From positions 62,001 through 126,000 of the forward strand of contig NZ_JAMBOH010000012.1 of NCBI RefSeq assembly GCF_023715505.1: 64,000 bases of DNA, written 5' to 3'. Numbering within the stretch: the stretch's first letter is position 1; every line of letters starts with the position of its first letter. Both the position numbers and the translations under genes were made by a program. Positions 1-8,981 of the stretch are shown here, in pieces. The notes beneath the pieces are model-generated. The model saw only the letters and a program-made list of their open reading frames with translations. It ran no database searches and had not been told where the DNA came from. The DNA comes from Neobacillus cucumis. GTDB taxonomy: Bacteria > Bacillota > Bacilli > Bacillales_B > DSM-18226.

Positions 1-1
1 T

Positions 2-498
<497 letters not shown>

Positions 499-499
<1 letters not shown>

Positions 500-1809
500 T
501 GAAACAAGGTCCATGGAAAACAGCTTCTTTAGGAATTCAACATGTTTTAGCAATGTACGCCGGGGCTGTTATTGTCCCGCTAATAATCGGCGGTGCACTT
601 CATTTATCTGGTAAACAATTAGCTTATTTAGTTTCTTTAGATATTTTAACGAGCGGGATTGCCACTCTCTTGCAGGTATGGCAAAATCGTTACTTTGGAA
701 TCGGACTTCCAATCGTCCTAGGCTGTACATTTACGGCAGTTGGTCCAATCATTGCGATCGGCGGGCAATATGGTATGTCTGCGATCTATGGATCGATACT
801 TGTTTCCGGAATCATTGTTATCCTGATTGCTTCCTTTTTTGGAAAGCTTGTCCGCTTCTTCCCTCCTGTTGTCACTGGTTCAGTTGTAACAATTATTGGA
901 ATTACACTTATTCCTGTTGCAATGAATAACGTGGCCGGGGGTCAAGGAAGCCCAGATTTTGGATCAGTAACAAATCTATGCCTAGCATTTGGTACATTAT
1001 TATTTATCATTGTTCTTTATCGCTTTTTTAAAGGTTTCATCCGTTCAATCTCTATTTTGCTTGGATTGATGGCCGGTACCATTGCGGCATCACTTTTAGG
1101 CAAAGTTGATTTTTCTGCTGTTGGAGCGGCATCATGGTTCCACATGGTTGCTCCCCTGCATTTCGCTGTACCAACGTTTGAACTGGCTCCAATCATTACG
1201 ATGACACTAGTTGCGATTGTAAGTCTCGTTGAATCAACAGGTGTTTATTTCGCATTAAGTGATATTACAGGAAGAAAATTAACCGAACAGGATTTGGTAA
1301 AAGGATATCGTGCAGAAGGCCTTGCTAGTATCGTAGGTGCACTATTTAACTCCTTCCCTTACACGACTTATTCGCAAAATGTTGGACTTGTTCAATTTTC
1401 CGGTGTGAAGTCGAAAAATGTGATCTATACAATGGCAGGTATTTTGATCTTTCTTGGATTTGTTCCTAAAATTGCTGCGTTAACAACGGTTGTGCATACC
1501 TCCGTACTAGGCGGTGCCATGGTAGCCATGTTTGGTATGGTTATTGCTTCCGGGATTAAAATGCTAAGCAAAGTGGATTTTTCATCTCAGGAAAACCTGT
1601 TAATTATTGCCTGCTCAGTTGCTGTAGGTCTAGGAGTTACAGCAGTTCCTAATTTATTTGATGCCCTTCCAGAAAGTGTGAAAATATTAACTAACAGTGG
1701 AATTGTTGCAGGAAGTTTAACGGCGATTTTACTCAATCTGATTTTTAATGTGGCAAAACCTAAGCAGCAAAGTCAAGCGGTAAACAATAGCAATCAAAGT
1801 GTGGCATAA
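499..1809 (+). CDS. pbuX: Xanthine permease, nucleobase:cation symporter-2 family
   Basis: 436-aa polytopic membrane protein for proton-coupled xanthine uptake. It shows alternating hydrophobic segments throughout, the N-terminal QHVLAMYAGAVIVPLIIG signature of the NCS2 family, and the central VESTGVYFALSDITGRKL plus SFPYTTYSQNVGLVQ motifs that form the substrate site. Its start overlaps the xpt stop, so uptake and phosphoribosylation of xanthine are co-expressed. A strong terminator follows at 1852, ending the operon. Specificity for xanthine rather than uric acid is inferred from linkage with xpt. Confidence 0.94.
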
Positions 1810-1851
1810 AGATTCAATTTGTAAAGCATTATCCCACTATAGTGAAAAGAC

Positions 1852-1886
1852 AACCACCAATCATAGTGACTGGTGGTTTGATTATT
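1852..1886 (+). terminator. Intrinsic terminator of xpt-pbuX
   Basis: AACCACCA at 1852-1859 pairs with TGGTGGTT at 1871-1878, with an inner TCA/TGA extension, followed by a T-rich tail. The rest of the 1810-2205 gap is very AT-rich and holds no gene that I can support. Confidence 0.85.
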
Positions 1887-2205
1887 TTCTTTAAATATAT
1901 TTATTTTTTACTACCTTAATATTAATGTTTCTATATCGAATTCCCCTGTATATGTACACTAATTCTTTTTGTGTGAAAAAATGCAATCTAAGTCCTCGAT
2001 GTGCTAACGGATAATTTGCTTTCACAAATATTAGGGAACAAAAAGTACTAATAAATTCTAGTTTTCATCGTATATACAACCATTCAGATAAATGATGTTA
2101 TGCATACACTGTTTTAAGGTTGTTTTAATAATACTTGAGTATATATCCATAAATCAATTTACTGAAATAAGAATACTGTAGAAAATTAATATTCTAGGAA
2201 GGGAG

Positions 2206-2784
2206 ATGGAAAACATATACGATCATCAAGATGAGGAAAATAATAAAAGGAAAAATGAGATTGATTCCTTAAAATCTAGTTACTTATCTAAACAAGAAAA
2301 TAAATCAATAAATTCATGGATTTTAAAAATAAAAAATAAAAGTAATATTAAAGATAGCAAAGAAATGAATGCGCATGTCAAAAAAGCTATTAAAGCTCTT
2401 CAGTTAAAATATACAATAATTGGAAATGGCAAGAATAGAATTGTGTTTGACCTTGAAAATGGTTATGTACTAAAGGTTGCCCTTAATAATTGGGGTATGA
2501 AGAGCAATAAAAAAGAATATAAGTTATTCTTCAATTCACCATCCCATATACGAAAACATTTATGTCCAGTAATAGAGTCTGGTTACGGATGGATTATAAT
2601 GAAAAAAATGACACAAAAGATACCGTCAGATAAAGAATATGATAAAAAAATATCACAATTGATTAAGATATTTAAGGAAAATGGAATTGAACCAAAAGAT
2701 ATTAAAGAGAAGAATCTAGCACTTTCTGAAAACGGGGATTTTATAGTAATTGATTATGGTAATTTTATTGTAACTGGTGATTGA
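2206..2784 (+). CDS. Small protein-kinase-like protein, function unknown
   Basis: 192-aa very AT-rich ORF. Residues ~1-60 are charged and probably coiled or disordered. Residues ~65-192 read like a minimal kinase fold: a glycine-loop-like GNGKNRIVFDLENG, a candidate VAIK lysine in YVLKVA, a hinge-like GWIIMKKM, and DFIVIDYGNF resembling the DFG metal-binding segment. The usual HxD catalytic motif is not evident; KEKNLAL stands where a D-x-x-x-x-N catalytic loop would be expected. It may be a degenerate or atypical kinase of the type found in phage and Bacillus accessory regions. The Shine-Dalgarno AGGAAGG (2196-2202) is only 3 nt from the ATG. It stands alone between terminators, and its base composition suggests acquisition by transfer. 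Confidence 0.55.
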   Translation: MENIYDHQDEENNKRKNEIDSLKSSYLSKQENKSINSWILKIKNKSNIKDSKEMNAHVKKAIKALQLKYTIIGNGKNRIVFDLENGYVLKVALNNWGMKSNKKEYKLFFNSPSHIRKHLCPVIESGYGWIIMKKMTQKIPSDKEYDKKISQLIKIFKENGIEPKDIKEKNLALSENGDFIVIDYGNFIVTGD

Positions 2785-2873
2785 CATACTTAATTATTTT
2801 TGTCGATTATTTTCAATAGAAGAAGCATGTTCTCTACCGGAAGCTTTAATGAAGAAAGAAACAAAAAAAGAGT

Positions 2874-2928
2874 GAACTACTTAATTAGCCCCACTTCACA
2901 AAACAAGGGATTCTAAGTAGTTCTTTTT
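2874..2928 (+). terminator. Intrinsic terminator after the kinase-like gene
   Basis: GAACTACTTA (2874-2883) pairs with TAAGTAGTTC (2914-2923) across a 30-nt loop, followed by TTTTT. An A-run precedes it, so it may also act on minus-strand transcripts. Confidence 0.65.
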
Positions 2929-2955
2929 AAGTTAGTTTACGATATTTAACCTTCA

Positions 2956-2990
2956 AAAAAATTCAGACGGGTTTATGCTAAAACCGTCTG
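2956..2990 (-). terminator. Terminator overlapping the 3' end of the GerPF-like gene
   Basis: On the minus strand CAGACGG/CCGTCTG (2990-2984 with 2970-2964) forms a stem followed by AATTTTTTT. The stem includes the last codons and the stop of the GerPF-like gene. Confidence 0.75.
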
Positions 2991-3274
2991 ATGATTTCTA
3001 GTATTCCTGATAAGCTGGTGTCAATAAACGAACTCCCTCCACTATTATCTGAACCTGTTCTGGAAGGAGAACTCCTGCCATTGCTTGCTGTATTTGATCT
3101 AGAAGAAGAACTACTTCCACTACTTGTTGTCATCGTTCCCCCCTGATTATCTGAACTTGAACCAGAAGATGTCTTTGTAATCGAAATTGGAGCAATTGTA
3201 ACAGCTCCACCAAAGTTTACAATTCCCCCTGATATAGTACCAATAGATATTCCATCTTGATTGTACGCCGCCAT
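2978..3274 (-). CDS. GerPA/GerPF-like spore protein with Ser-rich insert
   Basis: 98 aa. The N-terminus has the GerPA/GerPF pattern: SIGTISGGIVNFGG followed by an IAPIS(I)TKTSSGSSS stretch, as in small proteins of the gerP locus that make the spore coat permeable to germinants. Residues ~33-80 are an unusual Ser/Gly/Asn-rich low-complexity insert, and the C-terminus is SGILEIIRRF. Canonical family members are ~72-76 aa, so this one is enlarged. It is a single gene, not part of a gerPABCDEF operon. The ribosome site AAGGAG lies 7 nt before the ATG. A sigma-K-like promoter upstream fits mother-cell expression. Its exact role is not known. Confidence 0.7.
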   Translation of the reverse strand: MAAYNQDGISIGTISGGIVNFGGAVTIAPISITKTSSGSSSDNQGGTMTTSSGSSSSSRSNTASNGRSSPSRTGSDNSGGSSFIDTSLSGILEIIRRF

Positions 3275-3298
3275 TCAAACACTCCTTCCCTTATTCCC

Positions 3299-3326
3299 TA
3301 TTATATGTACAAGGGATAGTGCTTGT
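3299..3326 (-). promoter_or_regulatory. Sigma-K-like promoter of the GerPF-like gene
   Basis: On the minus strand ACA (3326-3324), a 16-nt spacer, and CATATAATA (3307-3299) match the sigma-K pattern AC-N16-CATANNNTA exactly. It sits 25 nt before the start codon. Confidence 0.6.
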
Positions 3327-3542
3327 TTAAACTTCTTCATCAACTCTTAGAAAAATAAAGCAGCACTTCGGATTCCGACATTTGCTCACAACGGAATTCA
3401 AAGGATGTTGGAAAATTCATTCTTGTGGGATTTAAACACACTTATTTGATTTCCAAGTAATTCACAATATTTTTCTGCTAAAAAATCTATTATGATGAAT
3501 TAATGTATGAATTCTTGAACAAAGCGAGGATTACGAATAAAA

Positions 3543-5100
3543 ATGAGCTTATTAACTGTTGAAAATTTATCCCATACATTTGGAGATCGCAAATTATTTA
3601 AGGATGTATCTTTTCGTTTATTAGCAGAAGATCATGTTGGATTAGTCGGCGCGAATGGTGTTGGTAAATCCACTTTAATGAATATTATTACGGGGCAATT
3701 GATTTATGACGGCGGCCGTGTAGAATGGACACCAGGCGTTCACTATGGCTATTTGGATCAACATACCGTGTTAACACCTGGCAAAACAATGAGAGATGTT
3801 CTTCGGGATGCCTTTCTTCCTCTTTTTGAAAAAGAAAAAGAATTGAATGAAGTTATCGCACAAATGGGAGATGCCTCACCTGAAGAGTTGGAAGTCTTAT
3901 TGGAAAAAATGGGTGAAATCCAAGATGCTCTGGATGCAGGGGGTTTTTCTCACTAGATATTAAGATTGAAGAAGCAGCACGAGGATTAGGTTTGGATGCG
4001 ATTGGCTTAGACCGCGATGTCAGCACACTAAGTGGCGGACAGCGTACAAAGGTCCTGTTAGCCAAGCTACTATGAACAGCCCAAGGTTCTATTACTAGAC
4101 GAGCCAACCAACTATCTAGATGTTGAGCATATACGCTGGTTAACTTCATATCTAAAAGAATACCCATATGCGTTTATTTTAATTTCCCATGATACAGAAT
4201 TTTTGAACCCTGTATCGAATGTTATTTTTCAATTAGAATTCTCTAAGCTTACCCGCTACACAGCAAGCTATGAAAAATTCCTAGAACTAGCGGAAATCAA
4301 TAAAAATCAGCATATCAATGCCTATGAAAAACAGCAGGAATTTATTAAAAAACAAGAAGACTTTATTGCTAAAAACTAAAAACAAAGCACGGTATTCGAC
4401 TACTGGCCGGGCTAAAAGCCGGCAAAAACAGCTGGATAGAATTGAGCGGATTGACCGTCCCGAAACTGGCGTAAAGGCTTCCTTCAGCTTTAAAGAGTCA
4501 CGTTCCAGCAGCCGCTATGTGTTTGAAGCAAAAGATTTAGAGATTGGTTATACAAATCCATTGCTGCCGAAAATGAGTATGACGCTTGAACGCGGTGAAA
4601 AAGTGGCAATTATTGGCTGCAACGGTGTTGGTAAATCCACACTACTAAAAACCATGCTTGGAAAAATTGACCCGTTAAATGACAAGGTTGAACGCGGTGA
4701 CTTCCTCTTCCCTTCTTATTTTGAACAAGAGGTAAAAGCCTGCAATATTACACCAATTGATGATGTTTGGAATGCCTTCCCTTCGATGGATCAGCATCAA
4801 GTTAGGGCTGCTCTTGCCCGCTGCGGTTTAAAAAATGAGCATATCTCACGACCGATGAATCAGCTGAGCGGTGGAGAGCAAGCAAAAGTGCGCCTTTGCA
4901 AGCTGATGATGTATGAAAGCAACTGGATTTTATTCGATGAGCCGACAAACCACTTGGATATTGATGCCAAGGCAGAATTAAACCGTGCCTTAAAAGAATA
5001 TAAAGGTACGGTTGTGCTTGTTTGCCACGAACCTGATTTTTATGAAGATTGGGTAACCAAAGTATGGAATGTTGAAGAATGGCCACAAATGACAGTTTAA
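3543..5100 (+). pseudogene. ABC-F family ATPase, disrupted by three frameshifts
   Basis: The three frames together give a ~518-aa soluble ABC-F protein (duplicated ATPase, no membrane domain; the family acts on ribosomes in translation or antibiotic protection). ATPase 1: Walker A GANGVGKST near 3655, signature LSGGQRTK, Walker B LLLDEPTNYLD. ATPase 2: GCNGVGKST, LSGGEQAK, LFDEPTNHLD. Three lesions break the frame: near 3945, a run of G5T5, where one extra T would restore GFFSLD; near 4072, where ttgg seems contracted to tg; and at ~4368-4381, an exact 7-base tandem duplication (CTAAAAA twice). The whole family sequence is otherwise conserved, so the damage is recent, or partly sequencing error. 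ORFs begin at 3543 and in-frame again at 4318. Confidence 0.85.
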
Positions 5101-5113
5101 GAACGTGTACCAG

Positions 5114-5138
5114 CCCCTGCCTTTTAGCAGGGGTTTTT
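5114..5138 (+). terminator. Intrinsic terminator after the ABC-F gene
   Basis: CCCCTGC (5114-5120) pairs with GCAGGGG (5127-5133), followed by TTTTT. Confidence 0.9.
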
Positions 5139-5273
5139 CATTTCCTATATTTACCTATACAGATAATCGATTGAGTTAGATAGAACAAATAGATTAAATG
5201 AATTTATTCGACAAATTTCTTTCTTTATAATGAGAAAGGCAATAGATAAAATTACTAAGAGGTGCGGACATTT

Positions 5274-6176
5274 ATGAAGAAATGGCTTTCTATGTTAATA
5301 TTAGTTATCCTCGTCTTTTCACTAGGTGCATGTAGCAGCCAAAAGGATGAAAAAGCAAGTGATGCAAAAAAAGAAACAACTGCAAAAGAAGTTTTCAAGA
5401 TCGGTGCGATTCCTGACCAGAATGCTTCAGAACTTGATAAAGGCATGACGGCAGTTGCCGATTATCTTAGTCAAAAAACAGGAATGAAAGTAGAATTTGT
5501 ACCATCTGTTGACTATGCTGCCCTTGTAACAGGGTTTCAACGCGGTGAAATTCATATGGCCTGGTTTGGCGGTTTAACAAGTGTTCAAGCGATCAGCCTT
5601 GTTCCTGGTGCTGAGTCTTTCGCACAGAGACCAAGAGATGCTGAATTCCACTCTGTTTTCATTACTCAGCCCAATTCAGGTATAACTAAGCTGGAAGATT
5701 TAAAAGGGAAATCGTTCACATTTGGCAGCGAAAGCTCCACTTCTGGACATTTAATGCCGCGTTATTACCTATCAGAAGCTGGAATTGACGCGAACAAAGA
5801 CTTTGATGGAAAACCAAACTTCTCGGGTTCACATGATACTACTTATAAATTAGTAGAATCAGGTGCATTCAAAGCCGGTGCACTAAACGAAGCTGTTTGG
5901 CAAGCAGCCGTTAAAGATAAAAAAGTTGATACAAATAAAGTAAAAGTATTCTATACAACCCCTTCTTTCTATGACTATAACTGGACCATCAACAGCAATG
6001 TGGACGATGTCTTTGGAAAAGGCGCAACGAAAAAGGTAGAAAATGCGATTCTTTCCATTACAACAGATCAAAAAGAAATTACGGACTTTTTCCAAACCGA
6101 TAAATTTATCGAAACTAAAAATAGTAATTATGAAAAGATTCAAAAGGTAGCAAAAGAATTAAACATCATTAAGTAG
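5274..6176 (+). CDS. PhnD-like substrate-binding lipoprotein, putative selenate/phosphonate type
   Basis: 300 aa from the ATG at 5274, which has AAGAGGTG 9 nt upstream; the in-frame GTG at 5262 lies inside that ribosome site. Signal peptide with lipobox LGAC-S (Cys about residue 19), so it is anchored to the outer face of the membrane. It has the PhnD-type periplasmic-binding fold, with IPDQNASELDKGM, VPSVDYAALVTGFQRGE, AWFGGLTSVQA, FAQRPRDAEFHSVFI and FTFGSESSTSGHLMPRYY. From memory, these segments match the clade annotated as putative selenate-binding (TIGR04553) better than classical phosphonate PhnD. It is first gene of a three-gene transporter operon. The ligand is not proven; phosphonate, phosphite or selenium oxyanions are all possible. 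Confidence 0.82.
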   Translation: MKKWLSMLILVILVFSLGACSSQKDEKASDAKKETTAKEVFKIGAIPDQNASELDKGMTAVADYLSQKTGMKVEFVPSVDYAALVTGFQRGEIHMAWFGGLTSVQAISLVPGAESFAQRPRDAEFHSVFITQPNSGITKLEDLKGKSFTFGSESSTSGHLMPRYYLSEAGIDANKDFDGKPNFSGSHDTTYKLVESGAFKAGALNEAVWQAAVKDKKVDTNKVKVFYTTPSFYDYNWTINSNVDDVFGKGATKKVENAILSITTDQKEITDFFQTDKFIETKNSNYEKIQKVAKELNIIK

Positions 6177-6190
6177 TAGGTGTCAGAGAA

Positions 6191-6949
6191 ATGTCTTCAA
6201 AAAATATGATTGAAGCCAACAATTTAACAAAACATTTTGAGCGGAAGATAGCCTTATCTTCCCTTTCTTTTACCATAAAACAAGGTGAATTAGTCGCATT
6301 AATTGGACCAAGCGGAGCGGGTAAAACCACTCTGCTTAATTCAATTACTGGACTTGTGCCAATTACAGGAGGCGACCTTCTCATCGATGGCAAGCCCCTT
6401 TCTGCTTATAAAAAAGGAAAAATATTTGCTAAAAAGGTTGGCGTTATCCGCCAGCAATTCGATTTGATTGGGCCGCTTGCGGTTATCCATAATGTTCTAG
6501 CCGGAAAACTTTCTGAATGGGGAACCTTTAAGTCCCTTTTTTCATTATTAGTCCCACAGGAGAAAGAATTAGCGCTTAATGCATTAAAACGTGTCGGACT
6601 TCATGATAAGGCCTATGAAATTACCTCCACTTTATCAGGCGGTGAGCAGCAGCGTGTCGCCATGGCACGGTTGATGGTACAAAAACCGGAAGTCATTTTA
6701 GCCGATGAACCTGTTGCTTCATTAGATCCGGCCAGAGCCGATGACATTTTATCCATGCTGACAAAAATTGTCACAGAGGAAAACCAGACGTTAATTACCA
6801 GCCTCCATTCTGTTGAATACGCTAGAAAATATTTTACTAGAATCATTTCGATGAAAAATGGCGAGGTATTTTTTGACTTGCCAACCGAACAAGTAACAGA
6901 TGACCACTTAGCTGAGTTATATCAAATAAAAAGCGGTGGTACCTTATGA
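6191..6949 (+). CDS. phnC: PhnC-type ABC transporter ATP-binding protein
   Basis: 252 aa. Walker A GPSGAGKTT at ~40, Q-loop in VIRQQFDLIG, signature LSGGEQQRVAMARL, Walker B VILADEPVASLDP and an H-loop in TSLHSVEYA. The extended IGPLAVIHNVLAGKL segment is typical of PhnC. It starts 14 nt after the binding-protein gene and its stop overlaps the permease start by 4 nt (ATGA), so the three are one operon. It drives uptake of the ligand bound by the lipoprotein. The gene symbol indicates the family rather than a proven substrate. Confidence 0.88.
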   Translation: MSSKNMIEANNLTKHFERKIALSSLSFTIKQGELVALIGPSGAGKTTLLNSITGLVPITGGDLLIDGKPLSAYKKGKIFAKKVGVIRQQFDLIGPLAVIHNVLAGKLSEWGTFKSLFSLLVPQEKELALNALKRVGLHDKAYEITSTLSGGEQQRVAMARLMVQKPEVILADEPVASLDPARADDILSMLTKIVTEENQTLITSLHSVEYARKYFTRIISMKNGEVFFDLPTEQVTDDHLAELYQIKSGGTL

Positions 6950-8580
6950 AGTTAACCCGCTTATTTCGATTGCATAATCGCTTTCTCCTTTCTCTCCTCT
7001 TGGCAGCTATTTTTGTCTGGAGTCTTTTTTCGATACGGTGGAATGCGGATTTATTTCATTCCGGTGGGATTCCAACATTAATACAAATATTTGAAGGACT
7101 TTTTCATCCTGACCTATCCCCTGATGTTCTCGTACTCGGACTTGAATCTGCGTGGATTACATTAGCGTATGCTGTTGCAGGAATGTCGCTTGCGATCCTG
7201 TATGCTTTTATCGTGGGGATTCTTGCATCTGGTGTATTACCTTCTACGAATACATCGAAATGGGTTTCGAAGGTGTTCTTTAGAGGAATTTTAGGGTTTA
7301 CCCGTTCGATACATGAACTCATTTGGGCATGGCTGTTTGTAGCAGCAGTTGGACTTTCCCCTTATGCTGCGATATTTGCCATAGCTATCCCTTACGGGGG
7401 AATCTTGGGCAGAATCTTTGCGGATATGCTAAATGATGTCTCGGAAGAGCCTATAAAAGCATTAAAAACATCGGGCGCGTCTAAACTTCAAACACTCATA
7501 TATGGCTACCTTCCATTGATTTGGGCGGATATGATTAGTTACACGATGTACCGCTTTGAATGTGCAATCCGTTCTTCTGCCATTATGAGTTTTATTGGTC
7601 TTGGCGGCCTAGGTTATCAAATTCAGCTATCCCTTCAGGACTTAAGATATGATCGGGTTTGGGCCTTTGTGTTCTTTCTTATTGGACTCGTCATTTTAGT
7701 GGATTTATGGAGTAATTTTGTTCGCAGGGCCTTAATAGAGCGAAAGAAACAGCGCGGTTTCAGCTCTGGCTGGAGATCTGTCTGTTTCACCTTATTGCTT
7801 ATAATCGGCTCATGGGTATTTATCAATATTAGTGAAAACGCACAATTTTTTGAGCTGCTTTCTGATAAGAACATCGAAGCGGCCAAAAGATTTTTCGGAG
7901 GGCTAATTGGAATTGGTGTTGAACATCCGGCATTCCTTGATGGAGAAAGCTGGTCTGCAGCGTTAAAGCTTACCTTAGAAACACTTGAAATGAGTATTAT
8001 GGCGATAGGTTTCGCCACCATTGCCGCACTTCTTACAGTGGTTCCGGCGGCTCGAAACATCGCCAATGGAAAGTTAAGCGGATCTATAAAATGGTACAAT
8101 TGGCTCCTTTATGGCGTGGTCCGCCTCGCTTATATTTTTTCCAGGGCAGTTCCTGAGCTAGTTTGGGCGATGATGATTATCTTTATTTTTAAACCGGGTT
8201 TATTACCAGGCGCGATTGCCCTTGCCCTTCATAATTTTGGGATATTGGGGAAACTTTGGGCTGAAGTAATTGAAGACATGGACTCCCGCCCCATTCGGAA
8301 TTTGGCAGTTGCGGGTGCATCTAAAACAGAATCGTTCTTTTATGGAATCCTGCCGATTGTCATGCCTAGATTTCTTACCTATATCCTCTATCGCTGGGAA
8401 GTGATTATGAGGACAACCATCGTTGTTGGGTTTGTCGGGGCAGGCGGTTTAGGAATGGACTTTAAGCTTGCGATGAGCTTTTTCAATTACACACAAATAA
8501 CCTTGCTGCTCTTATGTTATATGATTCTTGTAATAATTGCGGACTTTGCCTCAGAAAGCACGAGAAAAGCAGTGAAATAG
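6946..8580 (+). CDS. Fused double PhnE-type ABC permease
   Basis: 544-aa membrane protein with two tandem binding-protein-dependent permease domains (residues ~75-260 and ~340-540). Each has its own EAA-like loop: EEPIKALKTSGASKLQT followed by GLGGLGYQ in the first, and DSRPIRNLAVAGASKTES followed by GAGGLGMD in the second. PhnE is usually a single-domain ~270-aa protein forming a dimer; here both halves are fused into one chain. Translationally coupled to phnC by ATGA overlap. Operon ends at the terminator at 8589. Confidence 0.88.
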   Translation: MKLTRLFRLHNRFLLSLLLAAIFVWSLFSIRWNADLFHSGGIPTLIQIFEGLFHPDLSPDVLVLGLESAWITLAYAVAGMSLAILYAFIVGILASGVLPSTNTSKWVSKVFFRGILGFTRSIHELIWAWLFVAAVGLSPYAAIFAIAIPYGGILGRIFADMLNDVSEEPIKALKTSGASKLQTLIYGYLPLIWADMISYTMYRFECAIRSSAIMSFIGLGGLGYQIQLSLQDLRYDRVWAFVFFLIGLVILVDLWSNFVRRALIERKKQRGFSSGWRSVCFTLLLIIGSWVFINISENAQFFELLSDKNIEAAKRFFGGLIGIGVEHPAFLDGESWSAALKLTLETLEMSIMAIGFATIAALLTVVPAARNIANGKLSGSIKWYNWLLYGVVRLAYIFSRAVPELVWAMMIIFIFKPGLLPGAIALALHNFGILGKLWAEVIEDMDSRPIRNLAVAGASKTESFFYGILPIVMPRFLTYILYRWEVIMRTTIVVGFVGAGGLGMDFKLAMSFFNYTQITLLLLCYMILVIIADFASESTRKAVK

Positions 8581-8588
8581 GTAAAAAA

Positions 8589-8619
8589 ACACATCTTCCT
8601 GTTAAGATGTGTTTTTTTG
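8589..8619 (+). terminator. Intrinsic terminator of the PhnDCE-type operon
   Basis: ACACATCTT (8589-8597) pairs with AAGATGTGT (8604-8612), followed by TTTTTTT. Confidence 0.9.
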
Positions 8620-8689
8620 TATGATCTATCATTAACTAGATTGATGCTATCATGTTGCTAGCATATTAATAGTAATCAACTATCCAAGA

Positions 8690-8872
8690 TTAGCTGGGCT
8701 TTTTATCAATTTCTTTTGGCTGTTGTGCTTTTCGAACCAACATACCTCCATCAAAATGCAGACCAAAAGTCGTGACAATTTCGGCTGCCTCCTCATAATT
8801 GGAAATTTGTCCGTTTGCCTTCCATTTCAAAGAATAGGATTCATTGTAAGCTAATAACGCATTTGTCTGCAT
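8690..8872 (-). CDS. Possible small hypothetical protein
   Basis: About 60 aa from the ATG at 8872 (or 65 from a TTG at 8887). Composition looks protein-like (YSLKWKANGQ, VTTFGLHFDGGML) but no ribosome site is convincing and I recognise no family. It lies alone between a terminator and the MFS gene on the opposite strand. It could be a real small protein or a chance ORF. Confidence 0.3.
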   Translation of the reverse strand: MQTNALLAYNESYSLKWKANGQISNYEEAAEIVTTFGLHFDGGMLVRKAQQPKEIDKKPS

Positions 8873-8981
8873 ACTATTTCCAGTCAAGGAAATAATGGGA
8901 TTTATATGCTTGTTTTAACACGTCTATATCCTTTATCCTTATAAAGAATGTACTGTTTTTTTACAGCGGGGGTGAGAATAG

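Noticed and set aside
4060..4080. TGA inside the ABC-F gene considered as a selenocysteine codon
   Set aside because: It appears only because the frame has shifted; the family has no Cys here and the conserved text continues in another frame.
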